This document shows positions 8,904-16,308 of a DNA stretch of 64,000 nucleotides, in pieces. Position 1 is the stretch's first letter. Every line of letters starts with the position of its first letter. Both the position numbers and the translations under genes were made by a program. Origin of the DNA: CAWJFJ01 sp963800065 (GTDB lineage: Bacteria; Actinomycetota; Acidimicrobiia; Acidimicrobiales; UBA8190); assembly GCA_963800065.1 (NCBI GenBank), contig CAWCZO010000008.1, positions 992,001 to 1,056,000 of the forward strand, given 5' to 3'. The notes beneath the pieces were generated by a model. The model ran no database searches, was not told where the DNA came from, and saw only the letters and a program-made list of their open reading frames with translations.

Positions 8904-10265
8904 TCACAGACTGGCGATCAGCTTCTCGACGCGCTCGTCGTGCGACCGGAAGGGATCTTTGAGCAGCACCGTCCGCTGGGCCTGGTCGTTCAGCTTGAGA
9001 TGCACCCAGTCCACCGTGAAGTCCCGTCGACGTTCTTTCGCCTTGCGGATGAACTCCCCGCGCAGGCGGGCCCGCGTCGTCTGCGGCGGACGGTTCATGG
9101 CATCGGTGATGGTGGCGTCGTCGGTCACGCGATCGACGCGGTCCCTGGCCTCCACCCGGTAGTACAGACCGCGCGTCCGGTTTACGTCGTGGTACTGGAG
9201 GTCGAGCAACGCCACCTTCGGGTGGCCGAGTGGCAGGCCGTGGCGCGCCCGGTAGCCCTCGATCAGCTGATGCTTGGTGACCCAGTCGCACTCTCGACCG
9301 AGGGTCATGGGATCGGACTCGAGGCCCTTGAGGCAGTGCTCCCACATATCGAGGGCCTGGTCCTCCTGGGGCGAGAGCCCGTGGGTGTCCCGGAAGCGCA
9401 AGGCCCTCGTCAGGTACTCCGACTGGATGTCCAGGGCACTCACCTCCCGACCGTTGGCCAGGCGGACCTGGCGCCGACAGGTGAGGTCGTGGCTGATCTC
9501 GCGGATGGCCCGGATCGGGTTCTCCAGGGTCAGGTCGCGCAGAACCGTCCCGGGGTCCTCGAGCATGCGCAGAAGGATGCTGGTGGAGCCAACCTTCAAG
9601 AAGGTGGCGTACTCGCTCATGTTGGAGTCGCCCACGATGACGTGGAGGCGGCGGAACCGCTCGGCGTCGGCGTGCGGTTCGTCACGGGTGTTGATGATCG
9701 GGCGGCTGCGCGTGGTGGCCGACGACACTCCTTCCCAGATGTGCTCGGCCCTCTGCGAGAGGCAGTAGACAGCCCCCCGGGCGGTCTGCAGGACCTTGCC
9801 GGCCCCGGCGAAGATCTGTCGGCTCACCAGGAAGGGGATGAGGATCTCGGTGTAGTGGGCGAAGTCGTCCCGCCGGCTGGTCAGGTAGTTCTCATGGCAG
9901 CCGTAGGAATTCCCGGCCGAGTCGGTGTTGTTCTTGAAGAGATAGATGACGCCCCGTATCCCTTCTTCGCGCAGGCGGGCCTCGGCCCCGGTCACCAGAT
10001 GGTCGAGGATGCGTTCCCCGGCCTTGTCGTGGGCCACCAGATCGGTGATGGAGTCGCACTCCGGGGTGGCGTATTCGGGATGGCTGCCGACGTCGAGATA
10101 GAGACGGGCCCCGTTCTCGAGGAACACGTTCGACGACCGGCCCCAGCTGACCACGCGCCGGAAGAGGTACCGCGCCACCTCGTCGGGGCTCAGGCGGCGC
10201 TGGCCGCGCAAGGTGCACGTGACGCCGTACTCGTTCTCGAGCCCGAAGATGCGTTTGTCCACCAC
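8904..10265 (-). CDS. pafA: Pup-protein ligase PafA
   Basis: 453-residue PafA, which uses ATP to phosphorylate the C-terminal Glu of Pup and join it to substrate lysines. It follows mycobacterial PafA closely: RIFGLENEYGVTCT, RRLSPDEVARYLFRRVVSWG, YLDVGSHPEYAT with the catalytic Asp (Asp58 here), KNNTDSAGNSYGCHENYL, RSRPIINTRDEPHADAE and RDFTVDWVHLKLNDQAQRT. Start placed at GTG 10265 (or the adjacent GTG 10262); the frame extends further upstream without homology and would overlap the divergent gene. A TACCGT hexamer ends 6 bases before the GTG, consistent with a leaderless message. pafB/pafC are absent after it; lepB follows instead. Confidence 0.95.
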   Translation of the reverse strand: MVDKRIFGLENEYGVTCTLRGQRRLSPDEVARYLFRRVVSWGRSSNVFLENGARLYLDVGSHPEYATPECDSITDLVAHDKAGERILDHLVTGAEARLREEGIRGVIYLFKNNTDSAGNSYGCHENYLTSRRDDFAHYTEILIPFLVSRQIFAGAGKVLQTARGAVYCLSQRAEHIWEGVSSATTRSRPIINTRDEPHADAERFRRLHVIVGDSNMSEYATFLKVGSTSILLRMLEDPGTVLRDLTLENPIRAIREISHDLTCRRQVRLANGREVSALDIQSEYLTRALRFRDTHGLSPQEDQALDMWEHCLKGLESDPMTLGRECDWVTKHQLIEGYRARHGLPLGHPKVALLDLQYHDVNRTRGLYYRVEARDRVDRVTDDATITDAMNRPPQTTRARLRGEFIRKAKERRRDFTVDWVHLKLNDQAQRTVLLKDPFRSHDERVEKLIASL

Positions 10266-10353
10266 CCATCCACGGTAGTGCCCGCATCGGAGCTTCCTGT
10301 GGCGTTTGGACGTCTTCGTGCACTTCACAACGCCCGGCGGTAGCATCCGCAGC
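10266..10353. promoter_or_regulatory. Divergent promoter region, pafA and DUF2007 gene
   Basis: 88 bases between divergent start codons. On the minus strand TACCGT (10277-10272) ends 6 bases before the pafA GTG; on the plus strand TAGCAT (10341-10346) ends 7 bases before the GTG at 10354. Both fit the actinobacterial -10 pattern TANNNT for leaderless transcripts. No convincing -35 hexamer is seen for either. Confidence 0.4.
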
Positions 10354-10608
10354 GTGGCGTCACCGGTCATGGTTCCACTCACCACCGTCGGGTCGTCCTT
10401 CGAGGCCAGGGTGGTCATGGCCCGCCTGGGAGCCGACGGAATCCTCACCCAGTCACGGGGCGGTGGCGACGGGACCTATCCGCTGCCCGGGCCGGTCCAG
10501 CTCCTCGTCGCCGTCGATCAGGCCGAAGAGGCGCGCCAGCTCCTCATGGCCGACCAGGTGGAGGCACTCTTCGACGACGTCTCCCGGGAGGGCCTCGGCG
10601 ACTGGTGA
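10354..10608 (+). CDS. DUF2007-like small putative signal-transducing protein
   Basis: 84 residues from GTG 10354 (ATG 10369 is the alternative; the frame upstream to 10306 runs into the pafA promoter). The pattern is a ferredoxin-like alpha/beta fold: FEARVVMARLGADGILTQSR, then VQLLVAVDQAEEARQLLM, as in the DUF2007 'putative signal transducing protein' family, which places two short strands around a helix starting Glu-Ala. No catalytic residues. It is the only plus-strand gene inside the proteasome locus, divergent from pafA and convergent with prcA. Role unknown; co-location with pafA may be accidental. Confidence 0.65.
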   Translation: MASPVMVPLTTVGSSFEARVVMARLGADGILTQSRGGGDGTYPLPGPVQLLVAVDQAEEARQLLMADQVEALFDDVSREGLGDW

Positions 10609-10630
10609 GTGGCCGTCCCGGCGGCGCCGG

Positions 10631-10646
10631 CGGCCGGGGCCGGCCG
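10631..10646. terminator. GC-rich hairpin between convergent genes
   Basis: A 16-base perfect inverted repeat with 7-bp arms lies in the 60-base gap between the convergent stops of the DUF2007 gene and prcA. There is no U-tract on either side, so it is only a candidate bidirectional terminator; GC-rich DNA gives such hairpins by chance. Confidence 0.3.
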
Positions 10647-10668
10647 ACGAGGGCCAGGCCGGCGGGGG

Positions 10669-11421
10669 CTAGGTGGGCGCTGCGCCCTCATCGGGCGGAG
10701 TCGGGGCGGTGGCCGTCCGGGACCCCCGGGACCCTCGGCGGGGAGCGGCCAGGCGCTCACCGAGTTCGTCCGCCCCGAGCCGCCGGAAGGCGCGCCGCCC
10801 CGTGGTTCGGGCCAGGACGGCCACCTCGAGGTCGTCGGCCCCCAGTGTGCGGTCGGGACCGGCCAGGGCCGAGACCGCCGCCCGCAGTGCCGTGTCGAGA
10901 TCCCACCCGTCGACGTAGGCGGCGGCCACCCGGGTGGTGATCGTCTCGGTCTCGCCCCCGAGGACGGCGAAGCGGTCCTCGTCGGTGATCGTGCCCTCGT
11001 AGGCGACGTGGTAGAGCTGGTCCTGGCCCTGGTCGGTGCCCAGCTCGGCCACGAGGATCTCCACCTCGAGGGGCTTCATCTCGTGGGTGAAGACCTGGCC
11101 CAGGAATTGGGCGTAGAGATTGGCCAAGGAGCGGGCGTCGACGTCCTCGCGGCTGAAGGCGAAGCCCTTGGTGTCGGCGTGCCGGATACCGGCCACGCGC
11201 AGCTGATCGAACTCGTTGTACTTCCCCACCCCGGCGAAGGCGATCCGGTCGTAGATCTCGCTCACCTTGTGCAACGACCGCGACGGGTTCTCGGCCACCA
11301 TGAGGATGCCGTTGTCGTAGACGGTGGCCACGAGCGACCTGCCCCGGGCGATCCCCTTCTGGGCATACTCGGCCCGGTCCTTCATCACCTGTTCGGGGGC
11401 GACGTAGTACGGCATGGTCAT
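10669..11421 (-). CDS. prcA: 20S proteasome alpha subunit PrcA
   Basis: 250 residues, the non-catalytic outer-ring subunit that gates the 20S core. N-terminal MTMPYYVAPEQVMKDRAEYAQKG is the typical actinobacterial alpha opening (gate peptide and first helix), followed by IARGRSLVATVYDNGILMVAENPS and IYDRIAFAGVGKYNEFDQLR. There is no catalytic N-terminal Thr, as expected. The C-terminus is a Pro/Thr/Gly-rich flexible tail of ~25 residues. ATG 11421 overlaps the prcB TGA by 4 bases (ATGA), so alpha and beta are translationally coupled, giving matched amounts of the two rings. Confidence 0.95.
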   Translation of the reverse strand: MTMPYYVAPEQVMKDRAEYAQKGIARGRSLVATVYDNGILMVAENPSRSLHKVSEIYDRIAFAGVGKYNEFDQLRVAGIRHADTKGFAFSREDVDARSLANLYAQFLGQVFTHEMKPLEVEILVAELGTDQGQDQLYHVAYEGTITDEDRFAVLGGETETITTRVAAAYVDGWDLDTALRAAVSALAGPDRTLGADDLEVAVLARTTGRRAFRRLGADELGERLAAPRRGSRGSRTATAPTPPDEGAAPT

Positions 11422-12224
11422 GACGAGCCACCCCCCGTGCTGCGTCGCTCCAGGAGCGATTCGAAACGCTCGGCCACCTCGGTATCGCTCACCGTGTCGT
11501 AGCCGTCGACGGTGACGGTGGCCACCACGGGGAAGATGCCGCGCACGAGGTCGGGGCCACCGGTGGCCGAGTCCTCATCAGCGGCCTCGTAGAGGGCCCG
11601 AACGGCCAGTTCGATCCCCTCGTCGCGCCCCAGTTCCGGACGCCACCCCAATTTGATCGTGGTGCGGGCGTCGCGACCACCCGACCCGGTGGCGGCGTGG
11701 TCGGTCTCCTCGTAGTGACCACCGGTCACGTCGTAGCTGTAGATCCGCCCCTGGCCCCGGGACAGGTCGTAGCCGGCGAACAGGGGCACCACCACCAGGC
11801 CCTGCATGGCCATGGGCAGGTGCTCGCGCACCATCTGCCCCAACTGGTTGGCCTTGCCCTCGAGGCTGAGGGCCACACCCTCCACCTTCTCGTAGTGCTC
11901 GAGCTGAGTCTGGAAGAGCCGGACCATCTGGACGGCCGGTCCGGCGGCGCCCGCGATGGCCACCGCCGAGTGCCGGTCGGCGGGAAAGACCTTCTCCATG
12001 GCCCGGTGGGCGATGAGGTGACCTTCGGTGGCCCGGCGGTCGCCGGCCATGATCACACCGTCCCCGTAGCGCAGGGCCACCACCGTCGTGCCGTGACGGA
12101 CGGTCAGGGCACCCGACGAGGCATCGCTTCCGGGGAGAAGAGGGGTGGTGGGATCCGTTCTGCGCAGAAGGGCGGCGAAACTGGGGCCCGGGTCGTCCCC
12201 GGACGGGAAGAGCGGCAGGCCCAC
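11418..12224 (-). CDS. prcB: 20S proteasome beta subunit PrcB (Thr protease)
   Basis: 268-residue precursor of the catalytic subunit. A 45-residue propeptide (MGLPLFPSGDDPGPSF...) ends in His-Gly before Thr46-Thr47-Val-Val; self-cleavage after Gly45 would free Thr46 as the nucleophile. Downstream are YGDGVIMAGDRRAT with the conserved Asp/Arg, Lys in AMEKVFPAD, and AIAGAAGPAVQMVRLFQTQLEHYEK. Start GTG 12224 lies 4 bases after the pup stop. Order pup-prcB-prcA is the mycobacterial one. The enzyme degrades pupylated proteins delivered by Arc. Confidence 0.95.
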   Translation of the reverse strand: MGLPLFPSGDDPGPSFAALLRRTDPTTPLLPGSDASSGALTVRHGTTVVALRYGDGVIMAGDRRATEGHLIAHRAMEKVFPADRHSAVAIAGAAGPAVQMVRLFQTQLEHYEKVEGVALSLEGKANQLGQMVREHLPMAMQGLVVVPLFAGYDLSRGQGRIYSYDVTGGHYEETDHAATGSGGRDARTTIKLGWRPELGRDEGIELAVRALYEAADEDSATGGPDLVRGIFPVVATVTVDGYDTVSDTEVAERFESLLERRSTGGGSS

Positions 12225-12228
12225 GCAG

Positions 12229-12426
12229 TTACTCCCCGCCCTTTTGGACGTAGTTCCGGACGAACTCCTCGGCGTTCTCCTCGAGGACCTCGTCGATCTC
12301 GTCGAGCAGGTCGTCTAGTTCGGCCTTCAGCTTCTCTCCCTGACCGGAGGCCGGCGGGGCCTCCTCGGTCACCTGTTCTTCGCGCGGGGCCGCCGCCGGC
12401 TTGCGCTTCAACTCCCGTTCGGGCAT
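12229..12426 (-). CDS. pup: Prokaryotic ubiquitin-like protein Pup, Glu-terminated
   Basis: 65 residues, disordered and highly charged, with the C-terminal half (KLKAELDDLLDEIDEVLEE) predicted to become helical on the Arc coiled coil, ending YVQKGGE. The C-terminal residue is Glu rather than the Gln encoded in mycobacteria, so it should be ready for PafA without deamidation by Dop. Both Pup-Gln and Pup-Glu versions are known among actinobacteria. It sits 12 bases after dop and 4 before prcB in one operon. Confidence 0.95.
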   Translation of the reverse strand: MPERELKRKPAAAPREEQVTEEAPPASGQGEKLKAELDDLLDEIDEVLEENAEEFVRNYVQKGGE

Positions 12427-12438
12427 CCGTCTACTCCT

Positions 12439-13926
12439 CTAACCGCTCAACCGTGCCAACAATTCCGACGGCGTGGCGCATTCTCTCAGCAACTCCTCCA
12501 CGTGCTCGGCTGTTCCACGGAGCGGATCCATCATAGGGACGCGCCGGAGGGGGTCCGTCCCCAGGTCGAAGACCAGCGAATCCCAGTTGGCGCTGGCCAC
12601 CGCCGGGGCCCAGCGTTTCAGGCATTCCCCCCGGAAGTAGGCGCGCGTCCGACGGGGGGGCTCGGTCACGGCGGCCAGGACGTCCGCCGGCTCCACCAGG
12701 CGCTCGGTGTCGAGCCGGGCGAACAGCGACCTCTCCGGTCGCAGATCGTGGTACTGGAGGTCCACCGCCGCCAGACGGCTGTCCTCCCAGTCGAGACCGT
12801 GGCGTTCGCGGTAGGCCTCGAGAAGCTGGAGCTTGGCCGCCCAGTCGACCTGACCGGCCACCAGGGCGGGGTCCATCTCGAGCCCGTGGAGGACGTTCTC
12901 CCAGCGCTCCAGCACCATCTGGCCCACCGCCTCGCCGCCCAGGCACTCGAGGCCCCGGTCTTCGGCGTACTTTCGGGCCAGCCCGTAGAGCTCCCACTGC
13001 AGGGCCAGTGCGGTGACCGTCCGGCCGTCGGCCATGTCGACCACGGTGGTCAGGCTGGGGTCGAGGGCCACCTGGCGGATGGCCATGACCGGATTGGCCA
13101 GGGCCAGGTCCACCCCGTCGAAGGCGTCGTCCTCGATGAGGGCCAGCACCAGGGCCGTGGTCCCCATCTTGAGGAACGTCGCCACCTCGGCCAGGTTGGC
13201 GTCGCCCACGATGACATGGAGCCTCCGGTAGCGCTGGGGGTCGGCGTGGGGCTCGTCGCGGGTGTTCACGATCGGTCGCTTGAGAGTGGTCTCGAGGCCG
13301 ATCTCCTCCTCGAAGAACTCCGACCGCTGGGCGATCTGGAAGGCCACACCGCGCCCGGCGGCGCCCGGGGTCTCGCTGCCCACCTTGCCGGCCCCGGTGA
13401 AGATCTGCCTGGTCACGAAGTGGGGCGTGATCAGATGGGCGATGCGGGCGAAGGGCACGGCCCGGTCCATCAGATAATTCTCGTGGGTCCCGTAGGAGTT
13501 GCCCTTGCTGTCGGAGTTGTTCTTGTAGACGACGATCGACTGACCGGGGGGCAGGGTCCGGGAGACGGCCGTCATGGAGCGGCGCAGGACCTCCTCCCCC
13601 GCCTTGTCGTAGAGGACGGCCTCGAGGGGGTCGATGCACTCGGGCGACGAGAACTCGGGATGGGCGTGGTCGACGTAGTACCGGGCCCCGTTGGTGAGAA
13701 CGGCATTCACCAGGTGGGTCTCCACCTCGGGGGGCATCGCCCCCTCGCGGGCGAATCCACGGGCGTCGTTGCCCGGCGTCTCGTCCTCGAAGTCCCAGCC
13801 CACACGGGCCAGATCCGTGACATAGGCGTTCACCAGCAGCGACGAGGACGCCACGGGGTTCCCGTCGCCCCCGGCGTGATGGATCCCGTACTCCGTTTCG
13901 ATGCCGCAGACCTTGGCGACCGCCAC
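12439..13926 (-). CDS. dop: Pup deamidase/depupylase Dop
   Basis: 495 residues, paralogous to PafA in this window but with the Dop-specific N-terminal insertion (the Dop loop, about residues 40-75). Motifs: KVCGIETEYGIHH, YYVDHAHPEFSSPE with the catalytic Asp, YKNNSDSKGNSYGTHENYL, RPIVNTRDEPHADPQRYRRLHVIVGDAN. Dop hydrolyses the isopeptide bond of pupylated proteins and, in Gln-ending systems, deamidates Pup. Since Pup here already ends in Glu, only the depupylase role should be needed. Start ATG 13926 gives a normal N-terminus. The gene follows arc by 84 bases. Confidence 0.94.
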   Translation of the reverse strand: MAVAKVCGIETEYGIHHAGGDGNPVASSSLLVNAYVTDLARVGWDFEDETPGNDARGFAREGAMPPEVETHLVNAVLTNGARYYVDHAHPEFSSPECIDPLEAVLYDKAGEEVLRRSMTAVSRTLPPGQSIVVYKNNSDSKGNSYGTHENYLMDRAVPFARIAHLITPHFVTRQIFTGAGKVGSETPGAAGRGVAFQIAQRSEFFEEEIGLETTLKRPIVNTRDEPHADPQRYRRLHVIVGDANLAEVATFLKMGTTALVLALIEDDAFDGVDLALANPVMAIRQVALDPSLTTVVDMADGRTVTALALQWELYGLARKYAEDRGLECLGGEAVGQMVLERWENVLHGLEMDPALVAGQVDWAAKLQLLEAYRERHGLDWEDSRLAAVDLQYHDLRPERSLFARLDTERLVEPADVLAAVTEPPRRTRAYFRGECLKRWAPAVASANWDSLVFDLGTDPLRRVPMMDPLRGTAEHVEELLRECATPSELLARLSG

Positions 13927-14010
13927 GGAATCGACCCTAGCCCCGACCCGCCGGATAATCGCGGCTCGCCCAGGAACGATGCTGGGGGTCCATGACCTGC
14001 GGCGACCGGG

Positions 14011-15774
14011 CTACAGATACTGCCCGGTGCCCACCCGTTCGATCGACCGGCCCCCTTGGGCGTCCTCGGAGTCCGCCAGCAACGTGCGGACGTAGACGAT
14101 GCGCTCGCCCTTCTTGCCCGAGATCCGGGCCCAGTCGTCGGGGTTGGTGGTGTTCGGAAGGTCCTCGTTCTCCTTGTACTCCCGCCGGATCGACTCGAGG
14201 AGGTCCGACGTGCGGATGCCCCCACCCTCGCCGGCGATGACCCGCTTGATGGCCAGCTTCTTGGCCCGCCGGACGATGTTCTCGATCATGGCTCCCGAGG
14301 AGAAGTCCCGGTAGTACAGGAGCTCCTTGTCGCCGTTCTGGTACGTCACTTCGAGGAAGCGGTTCTCGTCGTCGGCCCGGTACATCTCGCCCACCGTGGT
14401 CTCGATGATGCCCTGGACCGCCTTGGCCCGATCGCCGCCGCCCAGGCGGTCGACCTCGGAGGCGTCGAGGGGCAGATCCGGTGTCAGGTAGCGCCCGAAG
14501 ATCTGCGCCGCCGCCTCCTCGTTGGGCCGCTCGATCTTGATCTTCACGTCGAGCCGGCCCGGACGCAGGATGGCCGGGTCGATGAGATCCTCCCGGTTCG
14601 ACGCGCCGATGACGATCACGTCGCGCAGGGTCTCCACGCCGTCGATCTCGGCCAGCAGCTGGGGGACGATGGTGGACTCCATGTCGGAGCTGATGCCGGT
14701 CCCCCGGGTGCGGAAGAGCGAGTCCATCTCGTCGAAGAAGACGATGACGGGGACCCCCTCCTCGGCCTTCTCACGGGCCCGCTGGAACACCAGCCGAATC
14801 TGACGCTCCGTCTCCCCCACGTACTTGTTGAGGAGCTCGGGTCCCTTGATGTTCAGGAAGTAGCTGCGGATGTTGGCGTTCCCCGTCACCTCGGCGACCT
14901 TCTTGGCCAGCGAATTGGCCACCGCCTTGGCGATCAAGGTCTTGCCGCACCCCGGTGGCCCGTAGAGGAGGATGCCCTTGGGCGCCGGCAGCTTGTAGTC
15001 ACTGAAGAGGGCCCGGTGCAGATAGGGAAGCTCGACGGCGTCCATGATCGCCTCGATCTGGACGTCGAGGCCGCCGACGTCGGCGTAGGTGATGTCGGGC
15101 ACCTCCTCGAGCACCAGCTCTTCGACCTCGGGACGGGGCAACTTCTCCACCAGGAGCTGCGAACGCGTCTCCATGAGCACGGAATCACCGGCGCGCAGGT
15201 GGATGCCGGCCAGGGAGGCCGAGAGTTCCACCACCCGCTCTTCGTCGGCCCGGGCGTAGACGATGGCGCGCCGACCGTCCTCGAGAAGCTCCTTCAGGGT
15301 CACGACCTCGCCGGAGTCCTCACCCCGGCGGGCCAGGACGACATTGAGCGATTCGTTGAGGACGACCTCCTGGCCGCGGCGGAGCTCCGTGGCCTCGATC
15401 TCGGGGTGCAGGGCCACCCGCATCTTGCGGCCGCCGGAGAACACGTCGATGGTGCCGTCCTCGTTGGCGTGGAGGAACGTCCCGTAGGCGCTCGGGGGTT
15501 GGGTGAGCTTGTCCACCTCCTCGCGTAGCGCGGCGATGTGCTCCTTGGCCTGTTGCAGGGTGTAGGTGAGCTTCTCGTTCTGGGAGATGGCCTGGGCCAG
15601 CTGACCCTTGGCCTCGAGCATCCGCTCCTCGAGGGACTGCACCCGCCCCGGCCCCTCGGAGAGGCGACGGCGGAGAACGGCGACTTCCTCTTCGGCCTGG
15701 CGGGACCGCTCGCGCAAGTGCTCGAGCTCCCTGGCCAACTCCCGCTCTTGGTTGGAATCGGCCGTCGGAACCAC
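14011..15774 (-). CDS. arc: Proteasome-associated AAA ATPase Arc/Mpa
   Basis: 587 residues. N-terminal coiled coil (about 8-90) that captures Pup, two OB-type domains (about 95-230), AAA module with Walker A GPPGCGKT (272-279), Walker B FFDEMD (346-351), and sensor/arginine region ILRPGRLDVKIK. The C-terminus ends GTGQYL, the Gln-Tyr-Leu tail that docks into the 20S alpha ring. Start GTG 15774 is directly preceded by GGGGAG with almost no spacing, so the exact start is uncertain. It is the first gene of arc-dop-pup-prcB-prcA and unfolds pupylated substrates into the core. Confidence 0.95.
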   Translation of the reverse strand: MVPTADSNQERELARELEHLRERSRQAEEEVAVLRRRLSEGPGRVQSLEERMLEAKGQLAQAISQNEKLTYTLQQAKEHIAALREEVDKLTQPPSAYGTFLHANEDGTIDVFSGGRKMRVALHPEIEATELRRGQEVVLNESLNVVLARRGEDSGEVVTLKELLEDGRRAIVYARADEERVVELSASLAGIHLRAGDSVLMETRSQLLVEKLPRPEVEELVLEEVPDITYADVGGLDVQIEAIMDAVELPYLHRALFSDYKLPAPKGILLYGPPGCGKTLIAKAVANSLAKKVAEVTGNANIRSYFLNIKGPELLNKYVGETERQIRLVFQRAREKAEEGVPVIVFFDEMDSLFRTRGTGISSDMESTIVPQLLAEIDGVETLRDVIVIGASNREDLIDPAILRPGRLDVKIKIERPNEEAAAQIFGRYLTPDLPLDASEVDRLGGGDRAKAVQGIIETTVGEMYRADDENRFLEVTYQNGDKELLYYRDFSSGAMIENIVRRAKKLAIKRVIAGEGGGIRTSDLLESIRREYKENEDLPNTTNPDDWARISGKKGERIVYVRTLLADSEDAQGGRSIERVGTGQYL

Positions 15775-15842
15775 CTCCCCGAGGGTCGCTCATGGCCTCC
15801 ATTTCGACCATACACGGCCCCCGTGGCCAAAGGTGCGCCTTG

Positions 15843-15874
15843 TGGTGGGATAAACGCGCTCTGGTGGGATAAAC
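15843..15874. repeat. Pair of perfect 13-bp direct repeats upstream of arc
   Basis: TGGTGGGATAAAC occurs at 15843-15855 and 15862-15874 (19-base period), and a weaker GGGATA copy lies at 15884-15889. They sit 69-100 bases upstream of the arc start in the 297-base divergent gap shared with the ferredoxin gene. Repeats of this kind commonly bind a regulator; which one is unknown. The rest of the gap holds the ferredoxin promoter and a 13-base hairpin (15813-15825). Confidence 0.6.
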
Positions 15875-15998
15875 CGAGGTGCCGGGATAGGGTCCGAAGC
15901 CCCGGTAGGCTGGGGGGACCAGGCGGCGACCTCCGCCGGCCGTCGCATGGCGTCCGACGTCGGACGGTGGGGGCTCGCGAGCGGTTCCTGGAGGTTGG

Positions 15999-16028
15999 TT
16001 GACACTCCGAACGGCGCGTCGTTACCGT
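15999..16028 (+). promoter_or_regulatory. Sigma-70-type promoter of the ferredoxin gene
   Basis: A perfect -35 TTGACA (15999-16004), an 18-base spacer and a -10-like TACCGT (16023-16028). A transcript would start near 16035, leaving a short leader with AGGAGAGG (16050-16057) as a ribosome site, somewhat far (14 bases) from the ATG at 16072. Confidence 0.55.
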
Positions 16029-16071
16029 CCGGTGGCATCGTCCGTCGGTAGGAGAGGCTGAAAGACACGGC

Positions 16072-16308
16072 ATGAAGGTCTGGATCGATCAGGATCTGTG
16101 CACCGGTGACGGGCTGTGCGAGGAGATCGCGCCGGCCGTCTTCACGCTGCTCGACGACGGGCTCGCCTACGTGAAGGACGCCGACGCCGTGAAGAACGAC
16201 CCGGGCGGCTCCGCCGGGATGGCCCTCGTGCCCGAGGATCTCGAGGACGCCGTGACCGAGGCGGCCGAAGAGTGCCCCGGGGAGTGCATCTTCATAGAGC
16301 AGGGCTGA
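16072..16308 (+). CDS. Small ferredoxin, single [3Fe-4S]/[4Fe-4S] cluster
   Basis: 78 residues from ATG 16072. The N-terminus MKVWIDQDLCTGDGLCEEIAP has Cys10 and Cys16 with Gly-Asp at the position of the middle cluster Cys, and the C-terminus has ECPGECIFIE; this C-x5-C...CP layout is typical of [3Fe-4S] ferredoxins that serve cytochrome P450s and other oxygenases. It is acidic, cytoplasmic and probably a soluble electron carrier. No P450 is nearby. Its last 17 bases overlap the convergent trmI gene. It is divergent from arc, a synteny also known around mycobacterial mpa. Confidence 0.88.
   Translation: MKVWIDQDLCTGDGLCEEIAPAVFTLLDDGLAYVKDADAVKNDPGGSAGMALVPEDLEDAVTEAAEECPGECIFIEQG

Noticed and set aside
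12502..15528. Long plus-strand open frames opposite dop and arc
   Set aside because: Both genes are unmistakable on the minus strand; the opposite frames are bias artefacts.
15843..15889. DnaA-box cluster or replication origin
   Set aside because: The reverse complement GTTTATCCCACCA does not match TTATNCACA, and no dnaA, dnaN or gyr genes are nearby.
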